Counted from the stretch's first letter, positions 1 through 8,148 are shown. The stretch: DNA of 42,966 nucleotides from Bacteroidota bacterium (GCA_947476185.1 CANJPX010000026.1:1-42966), one strand, 5' to 3'. Numbers and translations: made by a program. Notes: a model not told the origin generated them from the letters alone.

Positions 1-797
1 ATAGTTAATGTTTCATTTTTTAATTTCTCAGGAGCAACTTCTGTGAATGCATCGTTCCACTTGATCATCATTTCCACTTTTTGCATATCCATTGGTTTTC
101 CACCTTGCATCCTGTCCCAGTTTCCGGAAAAAGATTCTGTTTGTCCTTTCACCAAAAGGATTGGACCTTTTTTAGCAAGCAATCCAGTTGGTTTTACAGA
201 TGCATATTCATTTCCGTCAGGCATTTTGACACCAATTTTGCTTGGAAATACAATTCCAACTTTTTCGCCATTATAGGAGCAATCGAATTTCGCTTCCGTT
301 TTATCTGTTTCTTTGGTAAGCTTTGTTAATACAACGCTATAATTTCCTGTCTTGAAATCATTTTTTGATGCAGGTAATTTGAAGTCGGGTGTCGCAATGA
401 CTGCACCGCTGGTAGATACTTTGTATAAGCCTCCAATTTCAAAAGTGTAATTTTTAATTTTATTATAACCTGTTCCTTTCAAATTAACGATTAACCATTC
501 AGAGGAATTTGGTTCGATTGTTTTCGCTTTTTCTGTAGGTTTTGTTTCTTTTCCATCGATGATGAATTTACACTCTTCAGGTTTAAAAAGAATGTAATCA
601 GCAGTTTTGTTTGCAATTTTTAACTTGAATTTTGTTTCTCCATCTGTTGAAACTGCATTGTCAACGGTTATTGTTACTTCTGAAGTTTCAACGGTAGTAT
701 TTTTATAATACAGTTTCTCATACTTTACTTCTTTTTGAGCGGAGGCAGAAAGAATAGCAATCAAAGCAACAAATACAAATGTGATCTTTTTACCCAT
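1..797 (-). CDS. Secreted hypothetical protein, 3' end beyond the window
   Basis: An open frame runs from an ATG at 797 to the window edge without a stop (265 codons seen), so the C-terminus is missing. The N-terminus MGKKITFVFVALIAILSASA followed by Q is a clear signal peptide with an Ala-X-Ala-like cleavage site. The rest is Lys/Thr-rich and predicted beta-rich, without cysteine clusters or a catalytic motif I recognise. In-frame ATGs at 842 and 851 would add 15 or 18 residues ahead of the signal peptide; 797 was chosen because it gives a normal signal sequence. A -7-like TATCTTTG lies at 885-892. It follows the BtrH-like gene on the same strand after about 100 bp, so it could be the last gene of that unit or independent. 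Function unknown. Confidence 0.7.
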   Translation of the reverse strand, partial: MGKKITFVFVALIAILSASAQKEVKYEKLYYKNTTVETSEVTITVDNAVSTDGETKFKLKIANKTADYILFKPEECKFIIDGKETKPTEKAKTIEPNSSEWLIVNLKGTGYNKIKNYTFEIGGLYKVSTSGAVIATPDFKLPASKNDFKTGNYSVVLTKLTKETDKTEAKFDCSYNGEKVGIVFPSKIGVKMPDGNEYASVKPTGLLAKKGPILLVKGQTESFSGNWDRMQGGKPMDMQKVEMMIKWNDAFTEVAPEKLKNETLT

Positions 798-884
798 TTT
801 TTTTGTTCCTGAAAAGGAATCTGTGAATACGTTGTATTTCATAATTATCATTTTTGGTTCGTTCTGGTTATACAATTCTTTTGC

Positions 885-892
885 CAAAGATA
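885..892 (-). promoter_or_regulatory. Candidate -7 element (TATCTTTG) for the secreted protein gene
   Basis: Read on the minus strand this is TATCTTTG, an exact match to the Bacteroidota -7 consensus TAnnTTTG. It lies 34-43 nt upstream of the ATGs at 851 and 842 and 88 nt upstream of the one at 797. No TTG is found at the usual distance upstream, so the call rests on the -7 box alone. Confidence 0.4.
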
Positions 893-947
893 TAAAAACA
901 ATTTTCTTTCTTAATTTTATTTGTTTTCGCAATTACGTAAATCGATT

Positions 948-1961
948 TTAATCGAGCTTTAGCTTCAAAAGCTTTTTAAACGCTTGCTTTTCAATTTCAG
1001 AAATTTGCATTAACAGGTCGGCACTTTCTTCAAAATCTTTTTGTTCGTTCAAGCGGCCTTTATAAATTCTCCCCATATTAACTGCACTTGCACGCCATAG
1101 ATCTCCTGCCTTTGTAAAGTCGTCAGAAATTTCTAAAAGTTGATCTTGCTTGATATAGTGGTGCGCTTGCTCCAAAAATGCAGCAAATAGAAAACGAAAT
1201 CCTCCTCCGCCAGTGCCAATTTCTTCTTGCATGCGCACAATTTGACCCAGATATAAACCGGCTTTCCTAGGTCCTAATTTGTCGCGCCACTTACGAATTT
1301 GTTTGGCTGTATATTTTATTCCTGTCACGCCACCAATATTTCCAGGGATATAAAGCATGTCCCTTGCACTGCGTTTGATGCCTTTTATAATTCCTTTTTT
1401 TATTATTTCATCTGTAACGATACCCACTTTTTCTGGAAAATAAATATGTCCTTTCGGAGCAAGCGGTCCTTTTGCAAAACGAACCTTCAGCATGTCTTCT
1501 TCCGAAAGACTTGTTACTGTTTCCATCACAGGATCACTGATCAAATAATTGCCATTCTCTTTGCCATAAACAATTAAATTGTGAGCATTAAAATGAAACC
1601 TGTATTCAGGAGGAAAATAGGGGAGGTTAAATACACCAACCTGACATCCAACAGGAGCACCTTCTTTCACTTTTTGATCTAAGAATGCTTGTGCTGTTTG
1701 TTCATTCCTGAATTTTTCGCGATGAACTTTTACTCCAAGTGATTTACAAGTGCGACTGAATATCCATCCCGGCATTGTTCTATAAGTGATGGCGGGACCA
1801 TTATTTATTGATAAATAGGGGATATGTAAATAAAAAATTCCTGACCCCATTCCAAAGGCTAATGGCTCAGTCATAAATTCTAATCCGTGATATCGAAGTA
1901 AACTTGTCGCTACTCCGTTTTCGCAATGCGCTGACTGTATATGCTTAAATTTTTTTTTCAA
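948..1961 (-). CDS. BtrH-like acyltransferase/peptidase-fold protein (BtrH_N plus DUF4872)
   Basis: The N-terminal half resembles the BtrH N-terminal family, a cysteine-peptidase-like fold; butirosin BtrH moves an acyl group from a carrier protein to an amine. In the longest reading (from 1997) the likely triad is Cys25 in SAHCENG, His139 in FNAHNLIVYG and Asp155 in LISDP. The C-terminal half (about 200-349) fits the accompanying DUF4872 region. The frame has no ATG near its start: candidates are TTG 1997, GTG 1979 and TTG 1961. I chose 1961 because relatives begin about ten residues before the HCENG motif. It closes the leftward unit headed by the halogenase-like gene, though 170 bp separate it from the preceding gene. 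With an ACP gene in the same locus, an acyl or aminoacyl transfer from ACP to a pigment or lipid acceptor is a reasonable inference, not shown. Confidence 0.75.
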   Translation of the reverse strand: MKKKFKHIQSAHCENGVATSLLRYHGLEFMTEPLAFGMGSGIFYLHIPYLSINNGPAITYRTMPGWIFSRTCKSLGVKVHREKFRNEQTAQAFLDQKVKEGAPVGCQVGVFNLPYFPPEYRFHFNAHNLIVYGKENGNYLISDPVMETVTSLSEEDMLKVRFAKGPLAPKGHIYFPEKVGIVTDEIIKKGIIKGIKRSARDMLYIPGNIGGVTGIKYTAKQIRKWRDKLGPRKAGLYLGQIVRMQEEIGTGGGGFRFLFAAFLEQAHHYIKQDQLLEISDDFTKAGDLWRASAVNMGRIYKGRLNEQKDFEESADLLMQISEIEKQAFKKLLKLKLD

Positions 1962-2168
1962 TTTTATTTTATTTTTCACAAATTCGCAAAAATGCAAAGT
2001 TTATTTTTAGTTTTTTATTTACAATTTTTTATTGTTCTCAATATTTTGTAACTCTTAGTAGAACTGACAAATTTTAATATTTTCTCCTCGACCTGCTACT
2101 GTGTTTGCTCTGTGATATTTCGAGTGTTCTTTCAAAAACTCTTGCGATTGAAAAAATGTATCGGGAAT

Positions 2169-2567
2169 CTAGCCTTTAAAATTTTTCAATTCCTCGATGC
2201 TGATATTAAACGCTTTTGCATATACTGCCAATTTTTTTTCACTTAAAGATCCAAATACTTTCGGTTTCATATGTCGTTTTATTGTGAAGGCCCAATATCC
2301 TGTATACCCCGATAATACCTGGAAATCCATGATACGTAATTCCATGAAATAATAAATGGGGCTTTTTTCTCCGTTTTTTACTGCAAGGCTTGCGGCTTCA
2401 ATCCTTTCTCGTATATCATCCCATGCGTTATCCAATGCGTTTTTCTTAACATCCCAACCGGTACTCAGATCTGTTGTGTATTTCCCTTCTTTGTCTTTTA
2501 CATACATCAGTTCCCTTGTCATGGAAGCCAATAAAGACTCATCTTGTGGAAGTTCTTCTTTTTTCAT
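2169..2567 (-). CDS. Conserved-looking 132-aa protein of unknown function in the pigment locus
   Basis: I do not recognise a named family. The protein is soluble, charged and without signal peptide or membrane segment. The middle carries a Trp/Tyr-rich stretch (SPIYYFMELRIMDFQVLSG, then YTGYWAF) and the last 30 residues look like an amphipathic helix-turn-helix tail (LSEKKLAVYAKAFNISIEEL) resembling the end of XRE-type regulators, though a full HTH is not visible. Its ATG overlaps the stop of the upstream DUF1702 gene by ATGA (2564-2567), indicating translational coupling, so it probably acts with that protein and the halogenase-like enzyme. A small accessory or partner subunit is the simplest guess. 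Confidence 0.7.
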   Translation of the reverse strand: MKKEELPQDESLLASMTRELMYVKDKEGKYTTDLSTGWDVKKNALDNAWDDIRERIEAASLAVKNGEKSPIYYFMELRIMDFQVLSGYTGYWAFTIKRHMKPKVFGSLSEKKLAVYAKAFNISIEELKNFKG

Positions 2568-3436
2568 ATTTTTTGTATGATTGACTGAGTTAATTGTTTT
2601 TCAATTGCTGAAAGCCACTGATCATATGTTTTATTTGTAGGATCCTGCAATAGATTATTTATTATTTCAACGGTGTCTGATGCTGATAAATTGAACCACG
2701 CACCACACACTTTGTCTGTTTCCGGATTCAAGGTGTTTGATTGAGCCCGCCCTTTTGCTACTAATGCAGCTCCAATAAATAATTGTGATTTATGTTCTGC
2801 TGCCATCAAATATAGTTCATCCAACATCTTTTCATTAAAACCTCCAACATAGGTAAATGCAATTCCTATTCCCCTCCAAAGATCTGCGTGACGTGAGGAA
2901 GGGAAGCTGTCGATCATTTCTTTTACTTTAGGAATATTTCCCAGAAAGCTATACCAAATGCTTCTTCCAATTCCTTGGTCGTAGTGTTTTAATTGCACAG
3001 CATCGATCTTATCGGATATCTTCTTGCTATTAATACTTTGCCTTTGTTTGAATATTCCATCATAATAGCCAATGCCGTCCAAAACACGTGAGATCATAAA
3101 TGGTTCAACAGTTCCCAAATAAAATTGAATGTCAATATTATGTTTTGCCAATGCCCAACCTAATCCTACATGAACCTGAGATGAATGTGATTCCGCCTCT
3201 TCTAATAAAAATAATTTCCAACGATTCAATGAGCTGTTCTCAATAATATCTTTTTCTGCAAAAGCCATAGCCGTGGCTTCAAAAGCGACAGAATAGAATT
3301 CGTTTTCTGAATGGTTGATTTGTAAAAGAATACTTTTTAGATCATCTGTCGCTGATGCAAAATCACTTGTTTGCTGAAAAAGAGTTTTGATCTTTTCCAT
3401 TTTTTCAGAAATTGTATTTTGCGAACTCATCAGCAT
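2564..3436 (-). CDS. DUF1702 family protein
   Basis: 290 aa, cytoplasmic. It matches my memory of DUF1702 through the helical pattern and motifs RVLDGIGYYDG (about 117-127), GIGRSIWYSFLGN (about 155-167) and ADLWRGIGIAFTYVGG (about 185-200). The family is known from enediyne and other polyketide clusters of actinomycetes and from Bacteroidota pigment loci; its biochemical role is unknown. The start ATG directly abuts the TAA of the halogenase-like gene (zero spacing) and its own stop overlaps the next gene by 4 nt, so the three are very likely made together. An ATG two codons downstream is an alternative start. Confidence 0.8.
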   Translation of the reverse strand: MLMSSQNTISEKMEKIKTLFQQTSDFASATDDLKSILLQINHSENEFYSVAFEATAMAFAEKDIIENSSLNRWKLFLLEEAESHSSQVHVGLGWALAKHNIDIQFYLGTVEPFMISRVLDGIGYYDGIFKQRQSINSKKISDKIDAVQLKHYDQGIGRSIWYSFLGNIPKVKEMIDSFPSSRHADLWRGIGIAFTYVGGFNEKMLDELYLMAAEHKSQLFIGAALVAKGRAQSNTLNPETDKVCGAWFNLSASDTVEIINNLLQDPTNKTYDQWLSAIEKQLTQSIIQKI

Positions 3437-5107
3437 TTATTTCTTATCGTAAAACCACATCACTTCAACATCTTTTTTTACTGAAGCATCAACCAGTAAT
3501 GCAAGATCACTTTCTGTATCCACTTTTTCAGTCAGACTGATGGAATAGGGATTCACTTTCATATCCAAGGATGTTCCCTTTGACTGATGACTGATATGGC
3601 GAAACATTTCTGCCGCAATTTTTTCAAGCATCCCCATATTCATCGTAATTTTTTCCTGTAACTTTTTTGAGTTGCCGTGCTGAAATTCAATACCTTCTTG
3701 AAACTCTCGCATATATTTAAGATCAAATGGGTCGATATAGCGATCAGTAAAAGTAGCATGTTCAAGTGGTAACCATTGTAAAAACAGATCCTGCATTATT
3801 TTATTTAAAGCCTGAAATTTTTTTCCGATACCATTTTCAGAAACAAATAAATCTTTCAATAATTTAAGATCGGTATATCCTTTATTGGTAAATAGAACAC
3901 AAGGCACCGACCAATAGATTGCCCAGTCCCAAAATATTTTAAAGACCATGATTTGGGTATTTCCCATCAATTTATATTTATCCTGATAGATCGGTAACCA
4001 ACTCTCGTACCATTGCAAATGCATTTTTTCATATACTTCTGTACGAAGAGCGATATCTTCTCCAGCTTTATCGCGTAGAATCAGATCCGAAAGCCAAGTA
4101 TTATTTAAGGAAATGAAATCACTCCCCGGAGAATAAAAAGGATCTAAAAAAGCTCCAGCTTCACCGGTGCAAGCCCAGCGATCCTTAGAATACATCCTTC
4201 CGCTATTATGCGCAAAATGTTTTAAGATCCTGAAATCCATTAATTCTTCCTTTGGCGGACAAACTTTTGTAGCTGCTAATGGCTCATTCTTTTTGATCCA
4301 TTCAACAGCTTTTTCGTATGTGTTTATTGTATTGAAAGGATGGATATCCTCATCGGCAACAATACCGATACTTGTATTTTTTGAACCCAAAGGAATGACC
4401 CATAACCAATAGCCTTTATCAATAAAGTGAACAGTACTCAGATAACGAAGTTTGGGAGCAAGAAAGGTTTTCCATTTTTTGTCATCGCTCCATTCATCAA
4501 TGTCTACAACACCTTTCACGCGGTACCAAACTGCATTTACATTGTGTGGTGTCGCTTTTTCGAATTTTAATTTACGTTTTAATAAAATAAAGCGACTCGT
4601 TGCATCAACTACCCAACGTGCCTTTAATTGTTTTTCTTTTTCCTCGTGATTAAATATAACTGTATGCCCAGTTTCGTTAAATTCAACATCCTTGACACGG
4701 GCAGATAACATAAATTCGGTACCCAGTTCCTTTGTATGTTTTTCTAGATAATTCTCAAAGGTTCCTCTGTCGAGTTGATGACTTGGAGTGGGAAGTTTTA
4801 AACGTGGACCCAGTTCAACCCTGTTGGAAATTTCAGCTTTATTATTTGAGGTAAAGAAAAAACGAAGACCGTGTTTTGGTAATTCAAATTCTTCTAAATA
4901 ATCTTTTAATCCAAGCACTTCCCGGAAATAATGTGTCGCCAATTCCACTGTTGATTCACCAACTTTGTGCGCAGCTATTGGAGCAATTGAATCACGGTAT
5001 TCCATTATCAAAATGGAAATGTCAGGATTTGCTCTTTTAAGTTGAATAGAAAGTGTAAGACCGGCTAAACCGCCACCTGCAATAATTACATCGTACTGTT
5101 TTTCCAT
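3437..5107 (-). CDS. FAD-dependent halogenase-like monooxygenase of the pigment locus
   Basis: 556 aa. Visible features are an N-terminal dinucleotide fold with GGGLAG (11-16), a KVGEST element (48-53), a conserved lysine before GLRFFF (Lys78, which may correspond to the catalytic lysine of tryptophan halogenases), the flavin-halogenase signature WLWVIP (234-239, pattern WxWxIP) and the FAD-binding TGEAGAFLDPFYSPG (about 317-331). These fit the tryptophan-7-halogenase superfamily found in flexirubin loci, where some products carry chlorine on the aryl ring. Chlorination is inference: relatives also include plain hydroxylases and geranylgeranyl-reductase-like enzymes. The C-terminal 200 residues are helical and not recognised. 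It is the first gene of the leftward unit, with a promoter-like element at 5148-5177. Confidence 0.78.
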   Translation of the reverse strand: MEKQYDVIIAGGGLAGLTLSIQLKRANPDISILIMEYRDSIAPIAAHKVGESTVELATHYFREVLGLKDYLEEFELPKHGLRFFFTSNNKAEISNRVELGPRLKLPTPSHQLDRGTFENYLEKHTKELGTEFMLSARVKDVEFNETGHTVIFNHEEKEKQLKARWVVDATSRFILLKRKLKFEKATPHNVNAVWYRVKGVVDIDEWSDDKKWKTFLAPKLRYLSTVHFIDKGYWLWVIPLGSKNTSIGIVADEDIHPFNTINTYEKAVEWIKKNEPLAATKVCPPKEELMDFRILKHFAHNSGRMYSKDRWACTGEAGAFLDPFYSPGSDFISLNNTWLSDLILRDKAGEDIALRTEVYEKMHLQWYESWLPIYQDKYKLMGNTQIMVFKIFWDWAIYWSVPCVLFTNKGYTDLKLLKDLFVSENGIGKKFQALNKIMQDLFLQWLPLEHATFTDRYIDPFDLKYMREFQEGIEFQHGNSKKLQEKITMNMGMLEKIAAEMFRHISHQSKGTSLDMKVNPYSISLTEKVDTESDLALLVDASVKKDVEVMWFYDKK

Positions 5108-5147
5108 CCTGAAAATAAGGTTTAGCTTTTCTGTTTTGGTTGAATTG

Positions 5148-5177
5148 TAAAAATAGTGAAATTATGAGCATGTTCAG
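5148..5177 (-). promoter_or_regulatory. Candidate promoter of the halogenase-like operon
   Basis: On the minus strand CTG, 19 nt, then TATTTTTA. This differs by one base in each box from TTG-N19-TAnnTTTG. The box plus the preceding bases (ACTATTTTT) equals that of the ammonia-lyase and ketosynthase promoters in the same locus. The start codon follows 40 nt downstream. Confidence 0.45.
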
Positions 5178-5223
5178 CCATCGGCTTGGATAAAAATCAA
5201 TCAAATTTCACGATTAATTTTCA

Positions 5224-5231
5224 TACATTTG
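5224..5231 (+). promoter_or_regulatory. Candidate -7 element (TACATTTG) for the cupredoxin gene
   Basis: TACATTTG fits TAnnTTTG and ends 24 nt before the ATG at 5256. No good TTG is seen 17-23 nt upstream. Confidence 0.35.
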
Positions 5232-5255
5232 ATTGGATAAAATAATATTCAATTC

Positions 5256-5594
5256 ATGAGATCGAAACAGTTTTTCTTTTTAGTAATTCTTATTGTTGTT
5301 TTTGGAAGTTGCAAAAAAACCGAGATAGGAAATCCCGGACCCAATGAAGTTTGGCTTGAATACAAAGCTTTTAATCCGACTCAAATACAAGTTGATTCCG
5401 GTTCAACTGTTACATTTACTAATAAAGATAACGCGGATCATTCGGTAACAGCAAATAGTGGTTTGTTTAACAGCGGAAAGATCAAAAGCGGAAATACATT
5501 CACTTTTACTTTTAATACGAAAGGTAATTTTTATTATTACTGTAATTATCACTCCTCCAATTCATCAGAGCAAGGTGCTATTGTGGTTAAGTAA
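5256..5594 (+). CDS. Cupredoxin-domain lipoprotein (small blue-copper-like)
   Basis: 112 aa. A lipoprotein signal with lipobox VFGSC places the lipidated cysteine at residue 19. The mature part is a single plastocyanin-like beta domain: VDSGSTVTFTNKD, then DHSVTA with His62, then GNFYYYCNYH with Cys96 and His99. These are three of the type-1 copper ligands. The axial Met expected shortly after the second His is absent (SSNSSEQ follows), so Gln or Glu may take its place. It is expected in the periplasm or at the outer membrane as an electron carrier or copper protein. It is the only plus-strand gene inside the pigment locus and converges with the acyltransferase, ending 7 bp from its stop. A role in pigment oxidation is possible but unproven. 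Confidence 0.85.
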   Translation: MRSKQFFFLVILIVVFGSCKKTEIGNPGPNEVWLEYKAFNPTQIQVDSGSTVTFTNKDNADHSVTANSGLFNSGKIKSGNTFTFTFNTKGNFYYYCNYHSSNSSEQGAIVVK

Positions 5595-5601
5595 TTACTG
5601 A

Positions 5602-6501
5602 TCACTCTTCCTTCCAGAAAGCGTAATAATTAAACCATTGTTCAGGATAGCGATGAACCATTTTTTCCACTTCTTCAATATATTTATGAAGTAATTCCTG
5701 GACAGCAATTTCTGTTTGTTTAGGATCTCGTGTGCGTTTTACTTCAATTGGTTCGGAAGCAAAAAAGTGATAATGAGTACTCGTTTCTTTTACTGCAAAT
5801 GCTAGTGTCAGCGGGACTCCGAATTTAGCTGCCATAATAAATGGTCCGGCAGGAAATTTTGCTATTTTTCCTAAAAAGGTAGCTTCCAATGTTTGCACAC
5901 CGTCTCTGAAACGGTCACCATGCATCACCACCAATTCATTATTACTGAAGGCATTGTGAAGTTCGATCAAATGCCCCATTTCTCCATCTTTGATCGCGAT
6001 GATCTTAATGTTTTTTTTCTTCTCCACTTCATCCATGTACTTTTTTAAATTCTCATGTTCATTTTCATACATCAGAATATTGAAGGTGGTATTTAATCTG
6101 TTGAGTAATTGTCCGGCTATCTCCCAGTTGCCGATATGGGCACTCACTAAAATTCCTCCGCGCCCCATGGCTGCTATCTTATCCAGATTTGCACTGCCAT
6201 CGTGGTTGATCGTAAAATTTGTTTTTACTCCGGCAAGCAATGCTACTTTATCTAAAATGGTTTGCCCAAAAATGTAATAATTTTTATAAATCTTTAAATA
6301 GGAGGTAAAGCGATTGTATTTTAATACGTTGTGGAAATAGTAATAAATATGCTTGTTGGATTTAAACGCAAAAAGGAAATAGTGAAAGGCAACAAATCTT
6401 AAAACCAAGTATGCCGGTTTTAGTCCTAATTTATTTAGGATGAAAACAAATATCTTATGGCCTAATACAGTTCCTTTGGATTTCCCTTCCCATTTTGCCA
6501 T
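5602..6501 (-). CDS. LpxL/HtrB-like lysophospholipid acyltransferase of the pigment locus
   Basis: 299 aa with a hydrophobic N-terminal region (about 15-45) that should anchor it to the inner membrane. The acyltransferase motif is AHIGNWE (His122, Glu127, pattern H-x4-E), followed by a VVMHGDRFRDG block (about 212) and a PAGPFIMAAKFGVP block typical of lipid A late acyltransferases. Such genes are regular members of flexirubin and aryl-polyene loci, where they are thought to transfer the aryl-polyene chain from ACP to a lipid or resorcinol acceptor. It lies 123 bp downstream of the acp gene; the gap holds short repeats and a weak hairpin. Confidence 0.85.
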   Translation of the reverse strand: MAKWEGKSKGTVLGHKIFVFILNKLGLKPAYLVLRFVAFHYFLFAFKSNKHIYYYFHNVLKYNRFTSYLKIYKNYYIFGQTILDKVALLAGVKTNFTINHDGSANLDKIAAMGRGGILVSAHIGNWEIAGQLLNRLNTTFNILMYENEHENLKKYMDEVEKKKNIKIIAIKDGEMGHLIELHNAFSNNELVVMHGDRFRDGVQTLEATFLGKIAKFPAGPFIMAAKFGVPLTLAFAVKETSTHYHFFASEPIEVKRTRDPKQTEIAVQELLHKYIEEVEKMVHRYPEQWFNYYAFWKEE

Positions 6502-6504
6502 TTT

Positions 6505-6540
6505 AATTTGAAAATTTGAAAATTCGGTAATTTGAAAATT
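6505..6540. repeat. Octamer-phased AATTTGAA array
   Basis: Four and a half 8-bp units: AATTTGAA, AATTTGAA, AATTCGGT, AATTTGAA, AATT. It starts 3 bp beyond the acyltransferase start codon. Similar units occur in other gaps of the window (around 21797-21820 and 23153-23170). Confidence 0.6.
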
Positions 6541-6541
6541 G

Positions 6542-6562
6542 GCTTATCAGCTTAGAATAAGC
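6542..6562 (-). other. Weak hairpin between acp and acyltransferase
   Basis: GCTTAT (6542-6547) pairs with ATAAGC (6557-6562) around a 9-nt loop. It has no proper U-tract on the minus strand, so at most it is a processing site or attenuator within the operon. Confidence 0.3.
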
Positions 6563-6589
6563 ATTTTAAATAAAAAGAATGGGTTAAGC

Positions 6590-6624
6590 AAACCAGTAAA
6601 CAAATGAACTAGTGAACCAATTAA
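6590..6624. repeat. Octamer-phased NNRTGAAC array
   Basis: Degenerate 8-bp units ending in AAC: CAGTAAAC, AAATGAAC, TAGTGAAC, CAATTAAC. It lies directly at the stop codon of the acp gene. The same kind of array recurs at 24386-24422 and 41505-41550. Confidence 0.55.
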
Positions 6625-6882
6625 CTATACGGTTGCCTTTTCAGAAACTTTACGATTTACATAATCATAAAAATTTTGAAAAGTGCTTATGTTGATGAAG
6701 TCTTCAGCAACAACTTTAAATCCAAAATTGCTTTCAATGATCACCACTAAGTCAACATAATCAAGGCTGTCTAATCCAAGTGTTTCGCGAAGGTTAGCAT
6801 CAGGTTTAATTTTGTCGGCATCGACTTCAAATTCATCCACTAAAAAATGATTAATTCTTTCGATAATTTCGGCCTGTGTCAT
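6625..6882 (-). CDS. Acyl carrier protein of the pigment locus
   Basis: 85 aa, acidic four-helix ACP. The phosphopantetheine serine is Ser39 in LGLDSLDYVDL, with the usual DSL core. The protein would carry the growing aryl-polyene chain between the neighbouring ketosynthase, ketoreductase and acyltransferase. It differs from a housekeeping AcpP in its surroundings (pigment genes, not the fabD/rnc region) and in the VVAEDFINISTFQNFYDYV tail typical of specialised ACPs. It starts 19 bp after the ketosynthase stop, so the two are co-transcribed. Confidence 0.92.
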   Translation of the reverse strand: MTQAEIIERINHFLVDEFEVDADKIKPDANLRETLGLDSLDYVDLVVIIESNFGFKVVAEDFINISTFQNFYDYVNRKVSEKATV

Positions 6883-6901
6883 TGAGTAGTTTAGTTTTAT
6901 G

Positions 6902-8128
6902 TTATTTTTTAAATTTCTTAATAATTAAAGACGAATTTGTTCCTCCAAATCCGAATGAGTTTGACAAAAATACATCAATATTTTTTTCTGTTGTCACTCT
7001 TGCGATATTTAATTTTGCAGATGCTTCGTCAGGGTTTTCAAAATTGATATTCGGAGCCACAAAGTTGTTCTGCATCATTATGATTGAGTATACGATCTCA
7101 CTCGCACCCGCCATCCAACATTCGTGACCAGTCATTGATTTTGTTGAACTCACTAAAGGTTTACTTTCAGAAAATACAGCGTCAATGGCAGTCGCTTCAG
7201 CAAGGTCTCCACCTGGAGTAGAAGTTGCATGTGCATTGATGTAATCTACATCTTTCGGTTCTAAATGTGCGTCATTCAGTGCCATTTTCAAGGATCGAAC
7301 TTGTCCATCTACATTGGAATTGGAAATATGATCTCCATTTGAAGAAAAACCGTAACCAACCACTTCCGCTAGAATCGGAGCACCACGTTCAATAGCACTT
7401 TCATAACTTTCAAGTATCAAAGTTGCAGCTCCGCCACTAGGAATAAGACCATCACGGTCTTTGTCAAATGGACGGGATGCTTTGGTAGGCTCATTTTCAC
7501 GGATTGAAAAAGCACTTAATCCATCAAAACTGCCAAAAGCAAAAGGGTTTACCTCTTGGGCACCACCACAAATTATATGTTTTTGCAATCCCCATTTGAT
7601 CATCAGGTATCCTAATCCAATAGCGTGGGAACCACTAGCGCAAGCAGCACTAATTGTAAAGTTTATTCCTTTTAATTTAAATATTGTCGACAGGTTCATC
7701 GTTACCGTACAATTCATCGATTGGAAAATTGATCCTGAACCAAGTAATGTTGTATCTTTTTTTAGTCGGATGGTATCAATTGCTTCACTTACAGCCTTAG
7801 CTGAACTGTCATTTCCATAAAGGATCCCAACTTCATTCTTTTCCACCCAACTCATGTCCATTTTGGCATTTTTCATAGCCTCTAAAGTGGCCATATAAGC
7901 ATATTCAGCCTCTTCAGAAAGTCCGATTCGTGCTCTGCGGTCTAATATTCCTTTTAATTCAGGTTTTGCAACAATGCCAGTCAATCCGGAGCGGTATCCC
8001 CAGGCTTTACGTTCCATATCCATTCCAATACCTGATTTTCCGGTATATAACGAATCTTTCACCTCGTCAAGGTTATTACCTAAACAACTCCAAATTCCTA
8101 AACCTGTTATAACTACTCTGTTATTCAT
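6902..8128 (-). CDS. Beta-ketoacyl-ACP synthase (FabF-like, KS-alpha type)
   Basis: 408 aa, usual length for FabF. The catalytic set is intact: Cys163 in AACASGS, His300 in NAHATSTPGGD, Lys330 and His335 in STKSMTGHECW, with the C-terminal SNSFGFGGTNSS loop. It condenses malonyl-ACP with the coumaroyl starter or the growing polyene. HECWMAGASE in place of the HTLGAAGA of housekeeping FabF marks it as a specialised aryl-polyene KS. No chain-length-factor partner or second KS lies in the window. It has its own strong promoter (8149-8178) and precedes acp. Confidence 0.92.
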   Translation of the reverse strand: MNNRVVITGLGIWSCLGNNLDEVKDSLYTGKSGIGMDMERKAWGYRSGLTGIVAKPELKGILDRRARIGLSEEAEYAYMATLEAMKNAKMDMSWVEKNEVGILYGNDSSAKAVSEAIDTIRLKKDTTLLGSGSIFQSMNCTVTMNLSTIFKLKGINFTISAACASGSHAIGLGYLMIKWGLQKHIICGGAQEVNPFAFGSFDGLSAFSIRENEPTKASRPFDKDRDGLIPSGGAATLILESYESAIERGAPILAEVVGYGFSSNGDHISNSNVDGQVRSLKMALNDAHLEPKDVDYINAHATSTPGGDLAEATAIDAVFSESKPLVSSTKSMTGHECWMAGASEIVYSIIMMQNNFVAPNINFENPDEASAKLNIARVTTEKNIDVFLSNSFGFGGTNSSLIIKKFKK

Positions 8129-8148
8129 ATTTTATTCTAAAAAGGATT

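Noticed and set aside
1299..1577. Plus-strand 92-codon frame within the BtrH-like gene
   Set aside because: Shadow of the minus-strand gene, Cys/Phe-rich composition typical of antisense AT-rich coding sequence.
7461..7820. Plus-strand 119-codon frame within the ketosynthase gene
   Set aside because: Shadow of the strongly recognised KS on the other strand; no family resemblance.
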